Source: Tetragenococcus solitarius NBRC 100494 (GTDB lineage: Bacteria > Bacillota > Bacilli > Lactobacillales > Enterococcaceae). From it: DNA of 64,000 nt. The stretch is from NCBI RefSeq assembly GCF_001544195.1, contig NZ_BCPY01000003.1, positions 62,001-126,000 of the forward strand, in the 5' to 3' direction. A program made the translations under genes and the position numbers. The notes under the pieces are model-generated. The model saw nothing but the letters and a program-made list of their open reading frames with translations, was not told the origin of the DNA and did no database searches. Positions 24,154-35,100 of the stretch are shown here, in pieces; the first letter of the stretch is position 1; each line of letters opens with the position of its first letter.

Positions 24154-24823
24154 CATGCAGCTCCTTTCTTGGTGTTTCATTGGTTTGATTTATAGTATAG
24201 CCTGTTCTTTTTCCATGGGAAAAGAGATGCTGAGCCTCTTGAATTTCCTCACGGATACTTGACATTTCTTCATCTAATCGGTAAGCAGCTTCTGCTGCAC
24301 GAATTAAGCGATCACTAATTTCTTCTGGAAAATCGCCTTGATATTTATAATTTAACGAATGTTCAATGGTCGCCCAAAAGTTCATTGCCAGCGTTCGAAT
24401 CTGAATTTCAACTAAAAGATCGCGCGGTCCTTCCACTAACTGTATAGGATATTCAATCACTAAGTGATAGGAGCGATAACCACTTTGCTTGCTGTTAGTA
24501 ACATAGTCTCTTTCAACGATCACTTTCATATCTTTACGACTACGCAAAATTTTTACCACTTCGTAAATATCTTCGACAAATTGACACATAATCCTAAGGC
24601 CGGCAATATCTGACATTTCACTTTCTAAACGATCAAGAGAAATATTTCGTAGCTTTGATTTAGCTAAAATACTATCCACTGGTTTTACACGTCCCGTTAC
24701 AAATTCGATTGGAACATGCTCATTTTTTTCGCGAAATTCTTTTCGTATCCCTCGCAATTTAACTTTAAGCTCAGTCACAGCTTGTTCGTAAGGAGCTAAT
24801 ATATTTTCCCAATTTTTTTCCAT
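24146..24823 (-). CDS. relQ: Small alarmone synthetase RelQ
   Basis: RelQ is a single-domain synthetase that makes (p)ppGpp from ATP and GDP/GTP, without a hydrolase domain. The 225-residue product has the G-loop KQSGYRSYHLVIEYP near residue 112, the RelA/SpoT synthetase signature SDIAGLRIMCQF near residue 70, and VEIQIRTLAMNFWATIEHSLNYK near residue 139. C-terminal helices (about 175-215) form the tetramer interface in this family. It overlaps nadK and the two are translationally coupled. Confidence 0.95.
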   Translation of the reverse strand: MEKNWENILAPYEQAVTELKVKLRGIRKEFREKNEHVPIEFVTGRVKPVDSILAKSKLRNISLDRLESEMSDIAGLRIMCQFVEDIYEVVKILRSRKDMKVIVERDYVTNSKQSGYRSYHLVIEYPIQLVEGPRDLLVEIQIRTLAMNFWATIEHSLNYKYQGDFPEEISDRLIRAAEAAYRLDEEMSSIREEIQEAQHLFSHGKRTGYTINQTNETPRKELHDD

Positions 24824-24977
24824 TTACGATCCCTCATTTCCAAGCGAACATCCATCTACTATTTTAGCATAGTTAGCAAAAAAGCTTTACTACCTTTTTT
24901 TCGGCAGCTTTTATTTTAGCTTAAAACATTGACGAATAACAAATTTTTTTGTACAAAGAAGAAAAGGAGCGAAATTT

Positions 24978-25553
24978 ATGAGCCAACAGACAGAAATTGA
25001 ATTCAAAACTTTATTATCAAAAGATGATTATCATCGTATTATTCAGTACTACCAATTACAAAATAAAGACTTTCATATCCAAAAAAATTGTTATTTTGAT
25101 ACGCTAAACCAGAAACTTGCAAAAAACAACTGTGGTCTTCGCATTCGTCAGCTTGCTAGTTCTGGTGAACTTACTTTAAAAACTCCCGAAAAAGTAGGGC
25201 TGCTCGAAACAACTGACCTATTAAGTACTGAACAGGCGGAAAAGCTCATCAGTCAACAAAAAATCTTATCTACTGGTAATGTGGCAGATAAGCTAAAAGA
25301 CTATGCCATTGCCGCTAGCGACCTCGTTTTACTTACTGAATTAACCACCAAGCGAGCTGAGTTTTCCATTAAGGAAGGCCTATTAGCACTTGATGAAAAC
25401 TGGTATAGTGATCAACATGATTATGAATTGGAATTAGAAGTAGAGAATTCTAAAAAAGGAAAACAAGATTTTCAAAATCTTTTAGACAAATTCCAGCTTA
25501 CCTACAAACCAGCGCAAAATAAAATTGTTCGCGCGATACAAGCAACAAAATAG
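24978..25553 (+). CDS. CYTH-domain protein (YjbK family)
   Basis: A 191-residue CYTH-fold protein. The eponymous ExExK motif is EIEFKTLL at residues 6-13, and basic residues in CGLRIRQL and GELTLKTPE line the tunnel that binds triphosphate. The C-terminal ELELEVENSKKG is also conserved. Family members hydrolyse inorganic triphosphate or related compounds; the substrate here is unproven. It is divergent from relQ, as is common in this group. AAAAGGAGCG precedes the ATG. Confidence 0.88.
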   Translation: MSQQTEIEFKTLLSKDDYHRIIQYYQLQNKDFHIQKNCYFDTLNQKLAKNNCGLRIRQLASSGELTLKTPEKVGLLETTDLLSTEQAEKLISQQKILSTGNVADKLKDYAIAASDLVLLTELTTKRAEFSIKEGLLALDENWYSDQHDYELELEVENSKKGKQDFQNLLDKFQLTYKPAQNKIVRAIQATK

Positions 25554-25565
25554 CATTTTAACATA

Positions 25566-25607
25566 AAAAAATGAGCCAGCAACTTTTTTGTTGCTGACTC
25601 GTTTTTA
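25566..25607. terminator. Bidirectional terminator between the CYTH gene and pepF
   Basis: GAGCCAGCAAC pairs with GTTGCTGACTC (one mismatch) with A and T runs outside. It serves both convergent genes. Confidence 0.85.
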
Positions 25608-25612
25608 ATTTA

Positions 25613-27430
25613 TCACTTTTCTAATTCATCAACTAATAACTCTAGTTCATTTAAACGTTCTTCAAAAACATGCATCGCTTCTTCTAGATAATCTGATTTT
25701 GTCATATCCACGCCAGCTTTTTTCATGACTTCAATTGGATAATCGCTATCACCCGACTTAAGATAAGTCAAGTACCGATCTAAAGCCGAAGGTCCTCCAG
25801 TTAATATTTTTTGCGACAAAGCAGAAGCTGCAGAAAAACCAGTCGCATATTGGAATACGTAATAATTATAATAAAAATGCGGTATCCGCGACCACTCGAG
25901 ATGAATCTCTGGATCATCTTCCATTTCGCTGCCATAATAACGTTTGTTCAATTTTCCATAATGTTCATTTAAAAAGTCTTTTGTCAATGGAATCCCTTTA
26001 GCATCTTCTGTATGCATAAAATGTTCAAATTCTGCAAACTGTGTTTGACGGAAAATCGTCCCTTTAAACCCATCTAGGTAATGATTTAATACATAAGCAC
26101 GCACACGAGGATCTTCTTCTGTTTTCAAAAGATGCTCTGTTAAAATATTCTCGTTCGTCGTAGAAGCAATTTCTGCCAAGAAAATTGAATAGTCGCCATA
26201 AACATAAGGCTGATTATTTTGCGTAAAGTAGCTATGCACACTGTGTCCCATTTCATGTACCAAGGTAAATAAATGATCCAAAGTATCGTGCCAATTCAAT
26301 AAAATGTAAGGATTCGTATCATAGGTACCCGAAGAATAGGCCCCACTGCGTTTCCCTTGGTTTTCTACAACATCAATCCAGCGTTCATCAAAAGCTTTTT
26401 TTACCACTGCTAAATATTCTTCGCCCATAGGTGCCAATGCCTCAAAGGCCTTGTCAACTGCTTGCTCGTAGGTAAAACTAATTGGTGCTTCTCCTAAAAG
26501 CGGCGTATAAACATCATACATATGCAGTTGGTCGACTTTTAGCAGTCTTTTTCTAAGTCCAATATAACGATGAAGTAAATTCAGATTCTTATTGACTACA
26601 TCTACTAAAGTATCGTAAACACTCTCCGGTATATGATTAGCTGACAAGGCAGCCTCTCTAGCCGAATGGTAGTTTCGTACTTTCGCCTGATAATTATGAG
26701 TTTTAATATGAGCACTTAGTGTAGAAGCAAGCGTATTGCCAAATTGTTTATATACACTGTATAATCCCTTAAAAGCATCCTCGCGTACTTTACGATCGGT
26801 ACTTTCCATTAATTGCCCGTAAACCCCATGAGAAAGCTGTACATTTTCCCCATCTTCATCTTCAATGACTGGAAAAACAAAATCAGCATTATTTAATATA
26901 GAAAATGTATTACTAGAAGCCCCAAAAATTTCTCCTGCTCCTGCTAGCAAGGCTTCTTGCTCTTTAGGCAGGACATGTTTTCGATTGGCAACAATTTGTT
27001 CAACAAAGTGACGATAAATTTCAAGTTTGGGTTCCTCTTGAAAGTATTGCCAAATTGTCTCATCACTTAAAGACAATAATTCAGGTTCAAAAAACGATAA
27101 TTTTTCATCCGCTTTTGTAACTAGTGCTTCGGCTCTAGAATTAAGAGCTTGGTAGGTTGTATTAGAAGTATCTTGATCATTTTTTAAATGGCTATAAACA
27201 TACACTGTCTCTAATTCTCGAAAAACATCTAGTAAATACTCAATTGCCGCTAAAAAGGCTTGAGCTCCATTTTTCAAAGTACCTTTGTAGTCGTCGGCTT
27301 GCTTTAATTTCTCCTGTAATGCATTAAACGCACCTTCGAATGCTTGATCATCTGCGAAAATCTTGGTTAAATCCCAAGTCAACGCTTCAGGCACTTCATC
27401 GCGCTTAGGTAATTTTTTAGGCTCTGACAT
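25613..27430 (-). CDS. pepF: Oligoendopeptidase F
   Basis: PepF is a cytoplasmic M3-family zinc metallopeptidase that cleaves peptides of about 7-17 residues. The 605-residue product carries the zinc motif HEMGHSVHS near residue 386, with the third ligand glutamate in the EIASTTNENIL helix downstream. The start at 27430 has AAAGGAGAAG upstream; the reading to 27475 would place this site inside the gene. It follows coiA, as in Bacillus and enterococci. Confidence 0.96.
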   Translation of the reverse strand: MSEPKKLPKRDEVPEALTWDLTKIFADDQAFEGAFNALQEKLKQADDYKGTLKNGAQAFLAAIEYLLDVFRELETVYVYSHLKNDQDTSNTTYQALNSRAEALVTKADEKLSFFEPELLSLSDETIWQYFQEEPKLEIYRHFVEQIVANRKHVLPKEQEALLAGAGEIFGASSNTFSILNNADFVFPVIEDEDGENVQLSHGVYGQLMESTDRKVREDAFKGLYSVYKQFGNTLASTLSAHIKTHNYQAKVRNYHSAREAALSANHIPESVYDTLVDVVNKNLNLLHRYIGLRKRLLKVDQLHMYDVYTPLLGEAPISFTYEQAVDKAFEALAPMGEEYLAVVKKAFDERWIDVVENQGKRSGAYSSGTYDTNPYILLNWHDTLDHLFTLVHEMGHSVHSYFTQNNQPYVYGDYSIFLAEIASTTNENILTEHLLKTEEDPRVRAYVLNHYLDGFKGTIFRQTQFAEFEHFMHTEDAKGIPLTKDFLNEHYGKLNKRYYGSEMEDDPEIHLEWSRIPHFYYNYYVFQYATGFSAASALSQKILTGGPSALDRYLTYLKSGDSDYPIEVMKKAGVDMTKSDYLEEAMHVFEERLNELELLVDELEK

Positions 27431-27521
27431 TCGATCTTCTCCTTTACTATATAGACAAGGCTTTTTTTGCCCCATGTAAGATTAGTTTATCATAACTTTT
27501 TTTACCTGCAAAAATCTTCTG

Positions 27522-28487
27522 TTACTTTTTTAATAACTGTTGGCATTCTGCGTAAATCGCTTGTAATATCTCTTTTTGCGAAACCAAGGGGTACAGCCAA
27601 GGGTGACCCAAAATTTTAATTTGTTCTAACCATTGAAAAAATGAAGCCGTCTTCAAATAGCAATATCGTAGCAGTAGTAACTTATCTTCAAAATAAAATT
27701 GATACAAACTCGGTTGATAGCACCAATCAGGCAATTCTTGAAAAGTTGTTCCCAATAAGTATAATTTTTCCTGCAAGCGAATCGTTTTCGGCTGTTTCTG
27801 ATACAATTTTTTATAAATCAAAAAACGATATTGACGTGTATCCCATGCTAAATTAGAAGGCTTAGACGGCAACTTAGTAAAAAGCTCGGTCAGCGACAAT
27901 TCATTGATTCTCCATTTTTTTATCTTGTAAAAAAAGCCCCTACGATAATGCCAACGTATATGATACAACAACCAAATTTCTTTTATATCGGCTTTACTTA
28001 ACCAAAAATAAAAACCACTACCACGATGATAATAGGTTCCTGCTTTTTGCAAAGGAGTAAATTTATTTTTAGGACTAAGTTTTTTACCAAATAACCACCA
28101 AGGTAAGTATCCATTATCGAGATAATTTTGCGTCCGCTCTACATAACGTTCCACTGGCAACGAGGAACATTGTACTTCGATTGCGATATTTTTATAAAGA
28201 ATATCGGGACGTTGTTGTAATTTAGGTAAATAAGCTTCTAATTGACCTTCTTGCGACCAGCTTACTAGAAAATCTTTACAAGCTAAATGCTCACAGGTTT
28301 CTCCTTCACTAAAGCTCATACATTGAGTGTGTGAAAAATGGGCAAAGTGAGACAGCTTGACCTTACCTTGTTTGAAAAAAACAGCTTCATGACAGCTAGG
28401 ACAAAATAGCGAAGTTTTTTTATGCTCCTCTGGTTTAAATGTACGAGCATCTAGCCGGCTCTTTGAACTAGAATTTGCAATTAACAC
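27522..28487 (-). CDS. coiA: Competence protein CoiA
   Basis: CoiA is a competence-induced nuclease-like protein needed for transformation in streptococci and B. subtilis. The 321-residue product has an N-terminal zinc-ribbon-like CPSC...HFAHFSH and the restriction-endonuclease-like core RPDILYKNIAIEVQCSSLPVERYVERTQNYL (residues about 90-120) with D-ExQ catalytic-type residues. The GTG start has AAAGGAGG 8 bp upstream. No clear ComX box was seen in the leader, so competence control is not shown. It probably forms an operon with pepF. Confidence 0.9.
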   Translation of the reverse strand: MLIANSSSKSRLDARTFKPEEHKKTSLFCPSCHEAVFFKQGKVKLSHFAHFSHTQCMSFSEGETCEHLACKDFLVSWSQEGQLEAYLPKLQQRPDILYKNIAIEVQCSSLPVERYVERTQNYLDNGYLPWWLFGKKLSPKNKFTPLQKAGTYYHRGSGFYFWLSKADIKEIWLLYHIRWHYRRGFFYKIKKWRINELSLTELFTKLPSKPSNLAWDTRQYRFLIYKKLYQKQPKTIRLQEKLYLLGTTFQELPDWCYQPSLYQFYFEDKLLLLRYCYLKTASFFQWLEQIKILGHPWLYPLVSQKEILQAIYAECQQLLKK

Positions 28488-28547
28488 GTTAAATTCCTCC
28501 TTTAAAAGAAGATACGCAATTTATTGCAAAATCTTTTTTTACATACA

Positions 28548-28582
28548 AAAAAAGACGAAAAACGACTTTATTTTTCGCCTAA
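28548..28582 (-). terminator. Terminator of mecA
   Basis: GCGAAAAA pairs with TTTTTCGT around a short loop, followed by seven Ts on the minus strand. Confidence 0.75.
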
Positions 28583-28595
28583 ATTTCATTTTGTT

Positions 28596-29306
28596 TTATA
28601 AAAAATATTTTCGCGTCTTTGCTAAAGCATCATGATCCATGATTAATTTGCCATGCTCGACCAGATAATCTGAGGTCATCGTAACTTTTTTGGCAAACTC
28701 AGATAAATAAGCTAACTGATTTTCGGTTTGAAGAGTTCCCACTGCCTCTTCTTCAAAGTCTACTTTCAGATAGTAAACCTGATTCAACAAATAAAGATAG
28801 CTTTGAACTTGATCTAAATAAACCTCTGAAGCCAATTGAATCATATCTTCGAATGAACCAATCTCAAAGACAAAAGATTGTTTAGAAGTTTCTGGTTCGA
28901 TTACTTCTTGCTGACTTTTTTCAGGGAATTGATTTTTAAACCAATCCATAATTTCATCTTGTGAATAACCTTCATAAGCATCGGGGTCTTCTTGTTTCAA
29001 CCATTCTGTTATTTCCTCAGGGGAATAATAATCGCCGTATGCTTCATAAGGATCGACATTGTCAAAGGGAACATTCTTACTGATAAACAGTTCCAGTCCA
29101 TCGCCTTTTGGCAGTACTTGAAAAGTTACAGCATCGCTTCCTTTGAATTCTTCTTCAACATCAACCTCTTCTAAAATACTATAAAAGAATTTTTCGATTT
29201 CTTTACGGTTTCCAAGCAGGTCTAAAAAAGTGATTCCTCTGGCAGCTAAATCTTCATTTTTGATCAATACGCGAATCGTATTTTCATTGATGTGTTCCAT
29301 TTCCAT
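28596..29306 (-). CDS. mecA: Adaptor protein MecA
   Basis: MecA delivers substrates such as ComK or ComX and aggregated proteins to the ClpC ATPase for ClpP degradation. The 236-residue product starts MEMEHINENTIRVLIKNEDLAARGI, the conserved N-terminal substrate domain, followed by an acidic, glutamate/aspartate-rich linker (about 85-130) and the C-terminal ClpC-binding domain with FSFEDMIQLA-type sequence. GAGGTG precedes the ATG. Spx is encoded upstream and CoiA downstream on the same strand, the usual neighbourhood. Confidence 0.95.
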   Translation of the reverse strand: MEMEHINENTIRVLIKNEDLAARGITFLDLLGNRKEIEKFFYSILEEVDVEEEFKGSDAVTFQVLPKGDGLELFISKNVPFDNVDPYEAYGDYYSPEEITEWLKQEDPDAYEGYSQDEIMDWFKNQFPEKSQQEVIEPETSKQSFVFEIGSFEDMIQLASEVYLDQVQSYLYLLNQVYYLKVDFEEEAVGTLQTENQLAYLSEFAKKVTMTSDYLVEHGKLIMDHDALAKTRKYFL

Positions 29307-29422
29307 ATTAGCTACACCTCACTTACTTTCATACTCTAAGTTCATTGTAACGGAAGTGTTTAAAATGTAAAGGAAAAAAACTTCAAAGCTAACCTTTCTT
29401 AGTCTTTTTCCTCTATTCGCTT

Positions 29423-29460
29423 AAAAAACGCTGAGGGAAATATTTCCCTCAACGTTTTTT
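29423..29460 (-). terminator. Terminator of spx
   Basis: AACGCTGAGGGAAA pairs with TTTCCCTCAACGTT with one mismatch and is followed by runs of T on both strands. It begins at the spx stop codon. Confidence 0.9.
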
Positions 29461-29857
29461 ACAAACCTGCCATCATTTGCGCGTTACGCAATTCCATTTG
29501 ACGAACATCACGCGGCAAGAAGCGGCGGATTTCGTCTTCATTAAAACCAACTTGTAATCTCTTATCATCGATCATAATGGGACGACGTAATAAACCTGGG
29601 TTTTCTTGAACTAAACTTAACAGTTCATTGAGCGGAAGATCATCCAGATCTATATTCAATTTTTGAAATACCTTCGAACGCGTCGAGATAATTTCTTCTG
29701 TGCCATCTTCTGTCATTTGTAGAATGTTTGTCAATTCATCGCTTGTTAGCGGCTCAGAAAAAATGTTGCGTTCTACAAAGGGAATTTCGTGCTCTTGTAG
29801 CCAAGCACGAGCTTTTCTACAAGATGTACAACTTGGGGAAGTATATAGTGTTAACAA
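29459..29857 (-). CDS. spx: Transcriptional regulator Spx
   Basis: Spx binds the C-terminal domain of the RNA polymerase alpha subunit and directs the disulfide-stress response. The 132-residue product belongs to the ArsC/Spx family, with the redox switch CTSC at residues 10-13 ([12 protein letters not shown]) and the conserved [22 protein letters not shown] near residue 90. Length is standard. It is degraded by ClpXP in relatives; here it is monocistronic with a good terminator. Confidence 0.95.
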   Translation of the reverse strand: MLTLYTSPSCTSCRKARAWLQEHEIPFVERNIFSEPLTSDELTNILQMTEDGTEEIISTRSKVFQKLNIDLDDLPLNELLSLVQENPGLLRRPIMIDDKRLQVGFNEDEIRRFLPRDVRQMELRNAQMMAGL

Positions 29858-30069
29858 TGTGCATCACTCCTTTGTGATAATAAAGCCAAAACTATTTTGT
29901 TATACTACTGGAAATATTATCTCATATTTTTTTTATAATTACTAGTAAAATTAGCCATTTCCTGAAAATTTTATTGTTATTGAAACAAAAAAGTTTTTCC
30001 CTTTCTTTCCTTTCAATTCCAAAAAAAGGACTAAAAAAACAGACAAAGAACGCATTTTTTTATAATATG

Positions 30070-31785
30070 TCAGTCATGAAATTGAGCTTCGTATAATCTT
30101 TTATAATGACCATTTTTTGCCATTAACTCTCCATGGGTTCCTTCTTCCAAAATACCAGCTTCGCTCATAACAATAATGCGTGTAGCGTGTTTAATCGTAG
30201 CCAAGCGGTGCGCAATAATTAATGTCGTCCGGCCTTCAGCTAAAGAATTCAATGATTCTTGGATAATCTCTTCTGTTTCAGTATCTAGTGCCGAAGTTGC
30301 TTCATCTAAAATAAGAATCGGCGGATTTTTTAAAAACATACGAGCAATAGCCACACGTTGTTTTTGTCCACCTGATAATTTAACCCCACGTTCGCCAATT
30401 ACCGTATCTAAGCCATTACTCATATGTGTGATAACATCTTTTAAATGAGCAAGCGCAACAGCATGTTCAATTTCTTCTTCTGTAGCATCTAATTTCCCAT
30501 AAGCAATATTTTCTCGTATGGTTCCCGGAAACAAAAAAACATCTTGCTGAACGGTTCCAATTTGCTCGCGCAATGAAGCAAGGCTCATTTTCTGAATATC
30601 CATTCCGTCGATAGTGATTACACCTTTCGTTGGTTCATAAAATCGGGGTAATAGATTACACAAAGTCGTTTTACCTGAACCGCTTTCTCCTACAAAAGCG
30701 ACTGTCTCACCGGCTGCAATATCAAGATTTAGGTGGTCTAATACCTTCGTATGATCTGCATAGGAAAAAGAAATATCCTGATAAGAAATATTTCCTTGTA
30801 AATGACTGACCTCTACAGCATCTGGTTGATCCACAATCGCAACTCCTCTATCTAACTCTTCTGTTAATCGCTTAAAGCCCGCAATTCCCTTAGGATAGTC
30901 CTCAATCATATTATTTACTTTTTCAATCGGACGTATAAATACATTTGAAAGCAAGATGAACCCAACAAATTCCCCGTTAGTCAATTCTCCTTGAATCGTA
31001 TAATAAGCTCCGAAAACTAACGCAAATAAGTTAATTAACCGAATCATTAAATAGTTATACGCTGAACTTATCGCCATTACCTTATAAAACATTAACTTGG
31101 CCTGTTTATATAAAGCACTCAATCCATTAAACTTGGTATTTTCGTAAGCTTCATTAGCAAATGATTGAGTGACACGAATCCCGGTAACTGCCGCTTCGAC
31201 TCCGGCATTAAATTCAGCAATACTTTCATAAATTTCAGTATTGACATTCGTCATTTTTTTATTAAAAAAAAGCAAAGCAACCGTAATAAAAGGTACCAAG
31301 ATAAAAGTAGCCACCGCAAGTTTCACATGCATGTTCAACATTAAAATAAAGGAACCCAACAAAGTCATCACGGTAATAAAAACATCCTCAGGTCCATGGT
31401 GTGCTACTTCGGAAATGTCAAATAAATCAGTAGTCAAACGACTCAGTAATTTCCCGGTCTTTTGTTCGTCATAGTATTCAAATGACTGCCTTTGTAATTT
31501 TTCGAATAACTCGATACGCATATCCGTTTCGATTAATACACCGAGTTTATGTCCGAAAAATACAACAACATATTGTAACGCAGTATTAATAATATAAAAC
31601 AACAATAAACCGACACAAGCCAGCAAGATAATACGAAAATTATTTTGCGGCATAATTTTATCAATTACTTGGTTTACAGCGATTGGAAAAGCTAATTCTA
31701 AAATTCCAGCGATAATAGCACAACTAAAGTCCAGTAAAAATAACGGTTTATAAGGTCGATAATAACTAAAAAAACGCCTCAACAA
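30070..31785 (-). CDS. ABC transporter, fused membrane and ATPase domains (exporter)
   Basis: A 571-residue half-transporter of the multidrug/lipid exporter type. Six membrane helices span about 15-290, then the nucleotide-binding domain has Walker A GESGSGKTT near residue 374, the signature LSGGQKQR near residue 475, and Walker B ILILDEATSALD. I start at a TTG at 31785 because AGGAGGGG lies 7 bp upstream; the ATG at 31815 would include that site in the gene. No partner gene is adjacent, so it is likely a homodimer. The cargo is unknown. Confidence 0.9.
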   Translation of the reverse strand: MLRRFFSYYRPYKPLFLLDFSCAIIAGILELAFPIAVNQVIDKIMPQNNFRIILLACVGLLLFYIINTALQYVVVFFGHKLGVLIETDMRIELFEKLQRQSFEYYDEQKTGKLLSRLTTDLFDISEVAHHGPEDVFITVMTLLGSFILMLNMHVKLAVATFILVPFITVALLFFNKKMTNVNTEIYESIAEFNAGVEAAVTGIRVTQSFANEAYENTKFNGLSALYKQAKLMFYKVMAISSAYNYLMIRLINLFALVFGAYYTIQGELTNGEFVGFILLSNVFIRPIEKVNNMIEDYPKGIAGFKRLTEELDRGVAIVDQPDAVEVSHLQGNISYQDISFSYADHTKVLDHLNLDIAAGETVAFVGESGSGKTTLCNLLPRFYEPTKGVITIDGMDIQKMSLASLREQIGTVQQDVFLFPGTIRENIAYGKLDATEEEIEHAVALAHLKDVITHMSNGLDTVIGERGVKLSGGQKQRVAIARMFLKNPPILILDEATSALDTETEEIIQESLNSLAEGRTTLIIAHRLATIKHATRIIVMSEAGILEEGTHGELMAKNGHYKRLYEAQFHD

Positions 31786-31823
31786 AACAACCCCTCCTTC
31801 TTTCGAAAATGTCAATAAGCTTT

Positions 31824-31852
31824 ATTATAAGCAAAGCATTTTGTAAAAGCAA
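31824..31852 (-). promoter_or_regulatory. Promoter of the ABC exporter gene
   Basis: TTGCTT (31847-31852) and TATAAT (31824-31829) are 17 bp apart on the minus strand, about 40 bp before the start codon. Confidence 0.75.
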
Positions 31853-32065
31853 AAGACTTTTTAGAAATTAGATAAAAACGATAGAGTATCCAAAAAAGTT
31901 GGAAATTAAAATAAAGAGTTAATATTACTGTTTAGCAGAAGTTATTTTCCTTCTACAGATCATTTGTCTGCGAAACTTCTGTCTTACCTTACAAAGATAA
32001 CTTAGATCAAGATTTATATCCCTAATAACTAAAAGATAACTTTGGTTTCTTCCTTTTTATAAATA
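31853..32065. other. Intergenic region with nested hairpin
   Basis: CAGAAGTT pairs with AACTTCTG (about 31938-31984), enclosing a smaller CAGA/TCTG hairpin. I see no gene. The stretch lies between the exporter promoter and the helicase terminator, and its role is unknown. Confidence 0.5.
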
Positions 32066-32109
32066 AACTAGCTCCCAGAAAGCTCTTGTTGGCTTTCTGG
32101 GAGCTAGTT
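32066..32109. terminator. Terminator of the SNF2 helicase gene
   Basis: A perfect 18-bp stem AACTAGCTCCCAGAAAGC/GCTTTCTGGGAGCTAGTT. It is the strongest hairpin in this interval, with an AT-rich tail on both sides. Confidence 0.9.
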
Positions 32110-32115
32110 TTAATT

Positions 32116-35100
32116 TTATTCGCCTATGCTCAAAATAGACCGAATGTCATCTTCAGTCATTTGTTGTAGTTGAGCTTCGTTGCCTTGAATGACATTTTTA
32201 AAGAGTTCTTTTTTCTCTTGTTGGAGATAATTCATGCGCTCTTCAATTGTTCCTTCAGCAATCATCCGCCAAACTTCCACGTTTTTCTCTTGTCCAATGC
32301 GATGAGCACGCCCGGCTGCTTGTTCTTCAACAGCTGGGTTCCACCATAAATCGTACAAAATAACGGTGTCTGCACCGGTTAAATTTAAACCTGTTCCACC
32401 TGCTTTTAAGGAAATTAAAAATACGTCTTTCTCACCAGAATTAAAGGCATCTACCATTTCAATTCGATCCTTAGGCGGCGTGCTTCCTCTTAGATAAAAT
32501 GTTTCTATCCCCAAAGTGTCTAATTCTTCTTCAATAATAGACAACATGCTGGTAAATTGAGAAAACAGTAAAATTCGACGATGATTTTCTTTGGCTGCTT
32601 GAATCAAATCTTTCACTTGTTCTAATTTACCAGAACCGCCTTGATAATCTTCAATAAATAATCTAGGATCACAACAAATTTGGCGTAAACGAGTCAAACC
32701 GGCGAGGATACTCATACGATTTTTCTTAAATTCTGCTGCATCCATCGAAGAAACCTCTTCACGCATCTGTTCAAGATAAGCGAGGTACACTTTCTTTTGC
32801 TCATCAGTTAATGCACTATAATAGTTTGTTTCTAATTTATCTGGCAAGTCTTGTAGAACCGTTTTTTTATCTCTTCTTAAGATAAAGGGACGAACCATTG
32901 AAGCAATCTTTTCTTGTGACATATTACGATACTGTTGTCTGCTTGGGAAAAAACCTGGCATAATCATTTGGAACAAGGACCATAATTCATCTAAATTATT
33001 TTCAATTGGTGTCCCGCTTAAAGCAAAACGATGTGGAATCGTTAAAGAACGTAAAGCTTGCGCCGTTTTAGTTGCGCTGTTTTTAACCATTTGTGCTTCA
33101 TCTAAAATTAAATAATTTAACGCTAATTGTCGATAACTTTCAATATCTTGCCGCAAGCTTGCGTAGGAAGTAATCCAGATATCTACTTCTTGTTCTAATA
33201 AATCTTGTCGCTCACTTTTATTTCCAGAAACAACTAATGAGGTTAAAGACGGGGCAAAACGTCGAATTTCTTGCTGCCAGTTAAACGTAAGACTTGCCGG
33301 CGCCACAATCACTGTTTTAATTTGTTGCTTTTCTTGTTTTTCTGAAAGTAAAAAGCTAATGGCTTGTAAGGTCTTTCCTAGTCCCATTTCATCCGCTAAA
33401 ATACCGCCAAATTGATAGTAGCTTAACATTTTCAGCCAACGAAAACCTACCATCTGGTAATCTCGTAATTGCGCATGGATACCTTCTGGTAAAGTGGCAG
33501 AAAAATCTTCTGGGTGTGTAAGATCATAGGTCATTTGCTTAAATCCTTCACTAAAATTAGCTTGACCGGCTAACTGATCTTGCACCTGCAACCCTTGATT
33601 TAGCGGAACTTTCATTACTCCTTGATCAGCAGATTGAATCGAGCCGCGTAATTTTGCTAATACCTGGCTTGTTTCTTGAAATTCTTCAGAATCAAGAGAT
33701 AATACCTGTCCATTTTCCAATGTATGGTAATCAGCATTTTTCATTAAACTTCGCAAAATCGAATCCACTTCATTTTGCTTAATCCCTGTAATATCAAATG
33801 ACACGTCTAACCATGAACCTGACTCACTGACATTGATGCGCGGTTTGTACTTTTGTCCATCCAAGTATAGTTCCCGTAATTTTTTACCCATATATATTTC
33901 GCCTAATTGACGCATATAATGAAGCTCTTGATTAAAGAAACGATATAATTCTTCACCTTTAGGAATTGGTTTGTGCCAGCCTGTCTTGGTTTGTTTGAAA
34001 CCAAGCTGTTCAACGACTGCTTTGGCTTGACGTTCTTTTTCATAATCACGCAATACTTCTGGATGGTTTTGCGGAATATGTTCATGTGCCGGATCGCTTG
34101 AAAAAACAATTTCTCCATATACATGATCGACTCTTAATTCAATCATGCCTTTACGTTTTTTTAAATAAAAACGTAGCAATAAATTTTCATCACTAATATA
34201 TTGATACACTTCATCAGCGACCTGTACTTCCCCGATTTCTCTTAAAAGCGGCAAAACTTGCTTAAATAATTCTGAAAGTTCTTCTTGCGGGTAAGGAATA
34301 ACAGCCTCATTTAAACGTTTGAGGAGTTGTTCCATTGTCAGATAAATATCCATTTGCGCAGTTGTTAATTCAATAATTTCTCCTTTGAGCAATGCCCAGC
34401 TATAATATTGGTAAACTTTATCAAAATCACGAGAAACGTTTAATTCAAAGGCGTTTTCTCCTTTAGTTACCTTAAATAATAGGGGCCTTGTTTGATTAGA
34501 AAATTGAAGTTCACGCAACTTATGCTCATTAAATTGAAAGATAAAAGGAAAATTAGCCATTGTTTGAATAAATGCTTTCGCGTATTCCACAGGTAGTAAT
34601 AAGTACTTCTTATCTAACTTTCCTTCCACTAAGACTCCTGTGCGTCCTAGAAGCTCTTGTGTCTGCGCAAGAGAAGCTAAGTGTTGTAGTAACTCATTTT
34701 CTTCTTGGGTAAAAGCACTGTGATTAAGATAAAAGCTGTTTCGCTTGTTGGCAGCATACACTTTTTCTGTTTGGTAAACTTGCAAAAATTTATAAATATT
34801 TTTCACCATATAACTACGACCGTGCTGTTGGCCAACTTTCAAAGAAATTCCTAACACATCTAATTCATTACGATAAGAATTCGTTGCAATACTGTCAATC
34901 TGACACTCAATTTGTAATGGTACTTGAGAACGGTCTTTTTTAGGCGTTAAGTGATTTAATCCTTTTGAAAACATCTTAGAAGCTGAAAAATTATCGCTTT
35001 TCGGGACTGACGAAGCCGTAATTTTCCGAGTTTTTCCTTCTTTTCTCAAATATAGTTCAACCGCTACGGTATGTTTACAAAAGCCATGCTCTTCCCAGTA

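Noticed and set aside
27522-28595. ComX or ComK box in front of coiA
   Set aside because: The leader has no TACGAATA-like box or K-box that I could identify.
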